Positions 59,824-64,000 of a stretch of DNA of 64,000 bases are shown here, piece by piece. The notes beneath the pieces were generated by a model that saw only the letters and a program-made list of their open reading frames with translations, was not told the DNA's origin and searched no databases. A program made the translations under genes and the position numbers. The stretch is from the NCBI RefSeq assembly GCF_005153485.1, contig NZ_CP039740.1, positions 2,421,001 through 2,485,000 on the forward strand, in the 5' to 3' direction. This stretch comes from Pseudolabrys sp. FHR47 (GTDB lineage: Bacteria > Pseudomonadota > Alphaproteobacteria > Rhizobiales > Xanthobacteraceae). Each line of letters opens with the position of its first letter. Position 1 is the first letter of the stretch.

Positions 59824-59941
59824 AAGGTCTGGACTCGCAGGCCTATGGGCTGCGGCGTCGGCAGCAGTCCTAGCTCATTGACGGTTGAAAGCGACAATCG
59901 CCTAACCTGCCGAGAGCGCATCCACGAAATGATGAGCGTAT

Positions 59942-60463
59942 TTAAGGGGATTCGCCGGGCCTGTCGCGCAGTTCGCAGAGCCGTTCCAGCACCCGCCGGA
60001 TATGGAAATTGACGGTCGTCTCGGAAACGCCGAGTTCTTCGGCAATCCGACGATGCGACTTTCCCTCAAAACGGTTCATGAAAAAGATTTGCCGGCTGCG
60101 CGCCGGGAGTTCGGAAACCGCTCGCTGCAACAAGGCGATCTGTTCGCGCCCCGCCAGCACACGTTCCGGCGTGCGTTCCTCCGCGCCATGATCGAGCAGG
60201 CTGCGGGCGCCATGGTCGAAATTCCGGCGCCGCTTTTCGCCGCGGACATGGTCAAGGGCGAGATTGATCGCCACCCGATGCACATAAGCTCCGGCGTTGC
60301 CGATCGGGCGGTCGGGCTCGATATCTGACAGGTGAAGCCATGTTTCCTGGAGGAGATCGGCCGCCGTACTGCGACACCGGACAAGACGAAAAATGGCCGC
60401 TTCAAGCTTCGGCCTGGCACTTAAGAATAGTTCTAAGATATTGATATTACTAACTCTTTCCAT
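59942..60463 (-). CDS. FecI-type ECF sigma factor
   Basis: A 173-residue sigma factor. Region 2 about residues 10-75 (DLLQETWLHLSD, AYVHRVAINLALDH) and region 4 about 110-165 (ELPARSRQIFFMNRFEGKSHRRIAEELGVSETTVNFHIRRVLERL). It should recruit RNA polymerase to the receptor gene promoter when FecR signals. ATG 60463 is preferred; a TTG at 60499 extends the frame by 12 residues but is less like the family start. It is first in the fecI-fecR-receptor-PepSY group. Confidence 0.9.
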   Translation of the reverse strand: MERVSNINILELFLSARPKLEAAIFRLVRCRSTAADLLQETWLHLSDIEPDRPIGNAGAYVHRVAINLALDHVRGEKRRRNFDHGARSLLDHGAEERTPERVLAGREQIALLQRAVSELPARSRQIFFMNRFEGKSHRRIAEELGVSETTVNFHIRRVLERLCELRDRPGESP

Positions 60464-60499
60464 CCAGAAAGAGATACCATCGGTGCCTGCTTCGAACAA

Positions 60500-60563
60500 T
60501 CACAAAGTTCGGTTCGCGGCAGTCCCCTGGCCGAAGGCGCCACGCAACTGTCACAAAGCCCGG
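60500..60563 (-). promoter_or_regulatory. direct repeats TCACAAAG(T/C)(T/C)CGG upstream of the sigma gene
   Basis: TCACAAAGTTCGG at 60500-60512 and TCACAAAGCCCGG at 60551-60563 lie 51 bases apart in the gap between the sigma gene (minus) and hspQ (plus). They match at 11 of 13 positions. They could be regulator sites, for example for iron control, but no known iron box is matched. Confidence 0.3.
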
Positions 60564-60588
60564 CTTCCTCTTCGGCCGGATATGAATT

Positions 60589-60933
60589 ATGTGGTCGGGC
60601 ATGGGCAAGACCGCTACTGCCAAATTCAAGATCGGACAGGTGGTCAAACACCGCGTATTTCCATTTCGCGGCGTGATCTTCGATATCGACCCGGAGTTCA
60701 ACAACACCGAGGAATGGTGGGAGGCGATCCCGACCGACGTTCGGCCGCGCAAGGATCAGCCGTTCTATCACCTGTTCGCCGAAAACGCCGAGACCGAGTA
60801 CATCGCTTACGTCTCGGAACAGAACCTACTTCCAGACACGTCGGGCACGCCGATCCGGCACCCTCAGGTCGAGGAAGTGTTCGAGTACGACGACAACGGC
60901 GAATACAAACCGCTCGACAATTTGCTGAACTGA
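60589..60933 (+). CDS. hspQ: heat shock protein HspQ (YccV-like, hemimethylated-DNA-binding domain)
   Basis: A 114-residue protein consisting of one YccV-like domain: AKFKIGQVVKHRVFPFRGVIFDIDPEF, then PFYHLFAENAETEYIAYVSEQNLLPD. Length and order match HspQ, which binds DnaA/hemimethylated DNA and acts as a protease specificity factor in enterics. ATG 60589 is used; ATG 60601 is possible. It is monocistronic and divergent from the sigma gene. Confidence 0.9.
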   Translation: MWSGMGKTATAKFKIGQVVKHRVFPFRGVIFDIDPEFNNTEEWWEAIPTDVRPRKDQPFYHLFAENAETEYIAYVSEQNLLPDTSGTPIRHPQVEEVFEYDDNGEYKPLDNLLN

Positions 60934-60945
60934 CGAGCACCTTCA

Positions 60946-61013
60946 TACCCCGCATCAAGCGAAGCGGAATGCGGGGTAAAGCTCCCGGATTTCGCTGCGC
61001 TCATCCGGGCTAC
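60946..61013. repeat. two adjacent palindromic elements (REP-like)
   Basis: TACCCCGCAT/ATGCGGGGTA (60946-60977) is followed directly by CCCGGAT/ATCCGGG arms (60983-61008) around TTCGCTGCGCTC. Both hairpins have the wording of dispersed intergenic palindromes in Bradyrhizobium-like genomes. They lie between hspQ and the terminator of the IalB gene. Confidence 0.75.
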
Positions 61014-61031
61014 AAGGTTCGCCACAACAAA

Positions 61032-61061
61032 AAAGGCGCGAGGTCGAAACCTCGCGCCTTT
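61032..61061 (-). terminator. Rho-independent terminator of the IalB-family gene
   Basis: AAAGGCGCGAGGT / ACCTCGCGCCTTT, a 13-bp perfect stem with a four-base loop. On the minus strand it is followed by a T-run (CTTTTTTG), 26 bases past the IalB-family stop. On the plus strand it may also stop hspQ transcripts. Confidence 0.88.
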
Positions 61062-61086
61062 CGCGTTTGGATGTAGGCCCGAAGTC

Positions 61087-61818
61087 TTACGGCTTCTTGG
61101 CCGGCGCCGCGGCGGCCGGCTGCTGCGCCTCGAGCTTCTTGCGCGCTTCTTCGGCCTTCTTCTGCATCTCTTCCTGCAGCTTGCGCTGCTGCTCTTCGAC
61201 CACCTTCGGATCGGTCGCCGGGCCGTCATAGGCCTTGCCGAAATCGGTGAGCGACACCGGGATGCTGAGCACCTGGCCGTTCATCAGGTAGGTCTGGACG
61301 ACGAGCTGCTTGCCGGCCTTGAGCTTCTTCACCAGGTCGGGGCTGGCGGCATAGTCCGACAGACAGCCGACCTGGGTGCAGACCATATAGGGCGCGGTGC
61401 CCATGTCCTGGTTGTCCAGCACCAGATGGGTACCTTCGGCCAGACGCACGATGATCGTCATCGGAATGGTGACGCGCAGGCGCTCCTGGGCACCTTCCAC
61501 CTGCAGCAGTTCGGTCATCACGACCGGCATGCCGTTCTCCATGCGGCCGTCGCGATGGACGACGCAGACCTTCTTGTTGTCGGTCTCGGCACCCTGCTGG
61601 CACAGCTTGACCCACGAGGAGTACATCAGCGGCGGCAGTTGCGGCGCGGCGGCCTGCGGTGCGGCGGGTGCCGCAGGCGCGGCCGGAGCCGGAGCGGCCG
61701 GTTTGGGCTGCTGGGCAAAACCGGGTTGCGCCAGGATGGCAGCGCCAATGAGCCCCGCACCCACGGCCACCGCCATCAGGCGAGACCGGCGCGTGGCAGA
61801 AGCGATCCGATGATCCAT
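61087..61818 (-). CDS. invasion-associated locus B (IalB) family protein
   Basis: A 243-residue periplasmic protein. A signal with RRSRL then LMAVAVGAGLIGAAILAQPGFAQ, an Ala/Pro-rich spacer, the IalB core (SSWVKLCQQ, CVVHRDGRMENG, VRLAEGTHLVLDNQD, CTQVGCLSDY) with paired cysteines, and a charged coiled-coil tail (EEQQRKLQEEMQKKAEEARKK). First described as a Bartonella invasion factor, it is widespread in free-living rhizobia where its role is unclear. AAGGACGG precedes ATG 61818. It is followed by a strong terminator. Confidence 0.9.
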   Translation of the reverse strand: MDHRIASATRRSRLMAVAVGAGLIGAAILAQPGFAQQPKPAAPAPAAPAAPAAPQAAAPQLPPLMYSSWVKLCQQGAETDNKKVCVVHRDGRMENGMPVVMTELLQVEGAQERLRVTIPMTIIVRLAEGTHLVLDNQDMGTAPYMVCTQVGCLSDYAASPDLVKKLKAGKQLVVQTYLMNGQVLSIPVSLTDFGKAYDGPATDPKVVEEQQRKLQEEMQKKAEEARKKLEAQQPAAAAPAKKP

Positions 61819-62056
61819 TGAAAAATCCGTCCTTTGTTTCCGCCCGGCTACGCATGCGGCCGGGGCGTCCCGAATTGAACCGCGCATCCGTTGTGCGGCT
61901 CTGTCGTTTCGAAATGCGGCGGGAGCGTGACCCTCGACCGCTGCCTGATAGCCGAATTCACCGCGTCAATAAAGGCGTCGGCACGGCGAAAAATACCGGG
62001 CCAAACCCGCGCCCACCCTGTGATAAAAAGCCGGCCGACACAGGAGTCGCAAGACA
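61819..62056. promoter_or_regulatory. divergent intergenic region, IalB-family / YejA-like genes
   Basis: A gap of about 238 bases with no credible gene. It must hold the promoter of the IalB gene on the minus strand and that of the binding-protein gene on the plus strand. AGGAG at 62042-62046 is a candidate ribosome-binding site for the latter. No clear promoter boxes were identified. Confidence 0.4.
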
Positions 62057-63910
62057 ATTCCATCCGCGCCCGACACACGTTTCCGTAACTCCGCCGCGAC
62101 CGGCCTTAACCTCTCGCGCCGTGCCGTCGTGATCGGCGGGCTGACCGCCGTGGCCGGGTTGCCATGGCGTACGGCCCATGCCGCCAGCGCAACCCATGCC
62201 ATTGCCATGCACGGGGAACCTGCGTGGCCGGCCGGTTTCAAGGCGCCGACCTACGTCCATCCAGACGCGCCCAAGGGCGGCCAATTGACGCAAGGCGTGC
62301 TCGGCACCTTCGACAGCCTCAACCCTTTCATCGTCAAAGGTCTGCCCGCGGCCAACATCCGCGGCTATGTCGTCGAGAGCCTGCTCGCGCGTGGCTATGA
62401 CGAGCCCTTCACGCTTTACGGACTGCTCGCCGACGGTGTCGTCACCGATGCCGGCCGCAGCTTTGTGACGTTCACCATTAATGAGAAAGCGCGCTTCGCC
62501 GACGGCCGCAAGGTCACGGCCGACGACGTCGTGTTCTCGTTTAACCTGCTGCGCGACCATGGCCGGCCGCTCTTCGGCATCTACTACGGCAAGGTTGCCA
62601 AGGTCGAAGCGCGCGACGAACGCACGGTGCATTTCGATCTGACCGGCGCCGGCGACCGAGAACTGCCGCTGATCCTCGGCCTGATGCCGGTGCTCGCCAA
62701 GCACGCCATCGATCCCGCGAAGTTCGAGGACACAACCTTCGAGCCTCCGCTCGGCAGCGGGCCGTATCGCGTGACCGCGGTGCGTCCCGGTGACAGCGTC
62801 ACCTTTACCCGCAACAAAGACTATTGGGGCCGCGATCTCGGCATCAACCGCGGTTTATGGAATTTCGACACCATCAAGTTCGATTACTACCGCGACGGCA
62901 ATACGCATTTCGAAGCCTTCAAACGCGGCGACTGCGACGTGCGGCTCGAGACCGATCCAGGGCGCTGGCAGACGGCGTACGATTTCCCGGCCATCCGAAA
63001 CGGCACCGCGGTGCAGGAAGGACTGCAATACGGTCTGCCGAAAGGCATGGACGGGCTGGTGTTCAATACGCGACGAGCGATATTCGCGGACATCCGCGTG
63101 CGCGAAGCGCTGTTGCATTTGTTCGACTTCGAATGGATCAACCACACTTACTTCTTTGATCTCTACAAGCGCACGGCCTCCTATTTCGACGGCTGCGATC
63201 TGTCGGCGCATGGCGTACCGGCCAATGCCCGCGAGAAGGAGTTGCTGGCCCCCTTCCCCGATACTGTGCGCGCCGACATCATGGCCGGGCAATGGGCGCC
63301 GCCGGTCACCGACGGCTCGGGCCGCGACCGCCGAGCGCTTCGGCGCGCCCTCGATTTATTCGCCGATGCCGGTTACACGCTCAACGGCCAGAAGCTCGTC
63401 AACACCAGGACAGGCGCGCCTTTCGCCTTCGAGATCGTTTGCACCACACGCGATCAGGAGCGGCTTGGGTTGGCTTACAGCGCCAGCCTCAAGCGCGCCG
63501 GCATCGAGGCTCAGGTGCGCACCATCGACGCCACGCAGTTCGAGCGCCGGCGCATCGCCTTCGATTTCGACATGATGCAATACCGCTGGGATCAGTCGCT
63601 GTCGCCCGGCAACGAACAACTGTTCTACTGGGGCTCGGATGCCGCCGACCAGAACGGCAGCCGTAACTACATGGGCGTCAAGTCGAAGGCTGTCGATGCG
63701 ATGATCGCCGCCATGCTGGCGGCAACCGAGCGCGACGACTTCGTCGCCGCAACCCGGGCGCTCGATCGCGTGTTGCTGTCAGGCTTCTACGTGGTGCCTT
63801 TGTATTTTCCCCCGGTTCAATGGGTGGCGCGCTGGACGCGAATCGCTCATCCATCGCAGACTTCATTGTTCGGCTATTTGCCGGAGACATGGTGGCGAAC
63901 GGGCGCCTGA
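62057..63910 (+). CDS. YejA-like peptide ABC transporter binding protein, probable ATT start
   Basis: An SBP_bac_5 binding protein of about 617 residues resembling YejA: HAIAMHGEPAWPAGF, YVHPDAPKGGQL, TFDSLNPFIVKG and GLPKGMDGLVFNTRR. The only standard start codon, GTG 62129, would cut a twin-arginine signal: the upstream frame reads LNLSRRAVVIGGLTAVAGL and is open back to a stop at 62024. No ATG, GTG or TTG occurs between. ATT 62057 has AGGAG 10 bases before it and is the best start; a sequencing error or mutated ATG is possible. Partner permeases should lie beyond the window. Confidence 0.82.
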   Translation: MPSAPDTRFRNSAATGLNLSRRAVVIGGLTAVAGLPWRTAHAASATHAIAMHGEPAWPAGFKAPTYVHPDAPKGGQLTQGVLGTFDSLNPFIVKGLPAANIRGYVVESLLARGYDEPFTLYGLLADGVVTDAGRSFVTFTINEKARFADGRKVTADDVVFSFNLLRDHGRPLFGIYYGKVAKVEARDERTVHFDLTGAGDRELPLILGLMPVLAKHAIDPAKFEDTTFEPPLGSGPYRVTAVRPGDSVTFTRNKDYWGRDLGINRGLWNFDTIKFDYYRDGNTHFEAFKRGDCDVRLETDPGRWQTAYDFPAIRNGTAVQEGLQYGLPKGMDGLVFNTRRAIFADIRVREALLHLFDFEWINHTYFFDLYKRTASYFDGCDLSAHGVPANAREKELLAPFPDTVRADIMAGQWAPPVTDGSGRDRRALRRALDLFADAGYTLNGQKLVNTRTGAPFAFEIVCTTRDQERLGLAYSASLKRAGIEAQVRTIDATQFERRRIAFDFDMMQYRWDQSLSPGNEQLFYWGSDAADQNGSRNYMGVKSKAVDAMIAAMLAATERDDFVAATRALDRVLLSGFYVVPLYFPPVQWVARWTRIAHPSQTSLFGYLPETWWRTGA

Positions 63911-64000
63911 GGCTTCGATCCCGACACGTTGTGCCTTGAGTCTTGGTGCTGCGTTTGTGTGGCGCCTGCGGTCCCTGGCGCCTGACGGTCTGGAATTCCG

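Noticed and set aside
1..64000. CRISPR arrays, toxin-antitoxin pairs, restriction or other defence systems
   Set aside because: No regularly spaced repeats and no Cas, nuclease, methylase-restriction or toxin-antitoxin signatures were recognised among the translations.

Overview
The window is GC-rich chromosomal DNA from an alphaproteobacterium, most likely Hyphomicrobiales close to Bradyrhizobiaceae/Xanthobacteraceae. The evidence is a phosphatidylcholine synthase, an IalB-type periplasmic protein, an SH3/DUF1236 protein, HspQ, FecIR-controlled iron uptake, many periplasmic-binding-protein ABC transporters, and rhizobial-style intergenic palindromic repeats. No transposase, integrase, phage gene or CRISPR array was seen. 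The species is inferred, not established.

Layout. (1) 1-2708 (+): the end of a spermidine/putrescine-type ABC transporter operon, closed by a fused OHCU decarboxylase/HIU hydrolase of purine breakdown. (2) 2730-10595: a branched-chain-amino-acid-type (HAAT) ABC transporter with LivM and LivG fused, behind two enolase-superfamily enzymes, with a divergent LysR regulator. (3) 10606-27150: a large exopolysaccharide locus of the Wzx/Wzy type. It holds an initiating sugar-phosphate transferase, OPX lipoprotein, outer-membrane beta-barrel, three glycosyltransferases, a co-polymerase/tyrosine kinase, methyl-, acetyl- and pyruvyl-transferases, flippase, polymerase/ligase, a Tat-exported GH10 glycanase and a polysaccharide deacetylase. 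(4) 27261-35263: a catabolic island with three 2-oxoglutarate/Fe(II) oxygenases, a VOC protein, an NMT1/THI5-type ABC transporter, a cytidine-deaminase-fold deaminase and a divergent LysR regulator; its substrate is unknown.

(5) 35418-38716: tRNA-Ser(UGA), a DUF2158 protein, a TPR-methyltransferase and two small exported proteins. (6) 38898-47371: an LpxO-like hydroxylase, rimO, a Spy/CpxP-like protein, a metallophosphatase next to a Ser/Thr kinase fused to a universal-stress domain, an SH3 protein, an allantoate-amidohydrolase-type enzyme and a quinone reductase. (7) 47486-55031: an SDR, pcs, DUF1326, DUF2182, a FAD monooxygenase, then an AEC carrier, a CoA-transferase and a CitE/Mcl-like lyase. 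(8) 55019-60463: a FecI-FecR-TonB receptor-PepSY iron-acquisition operon. (9) 60589-63910: hspQ, an IalB-family protein and a YejA-like binding protein whose start appears non-canonical.

The most interesting parts are the triple-oxygenase transporter/deaminase island, the phosphatase plus kinase-Usp pair, the EPS locus with its own glycanase and an unrecognised four-cysteine secreted protein, the UraD-HIUase fusion that lacks a conserved HIUase arginine, and palindromic operator candidates at both LysR-controlled divergent promoters. Functions come from reading motifs in the translations; no database search was run.
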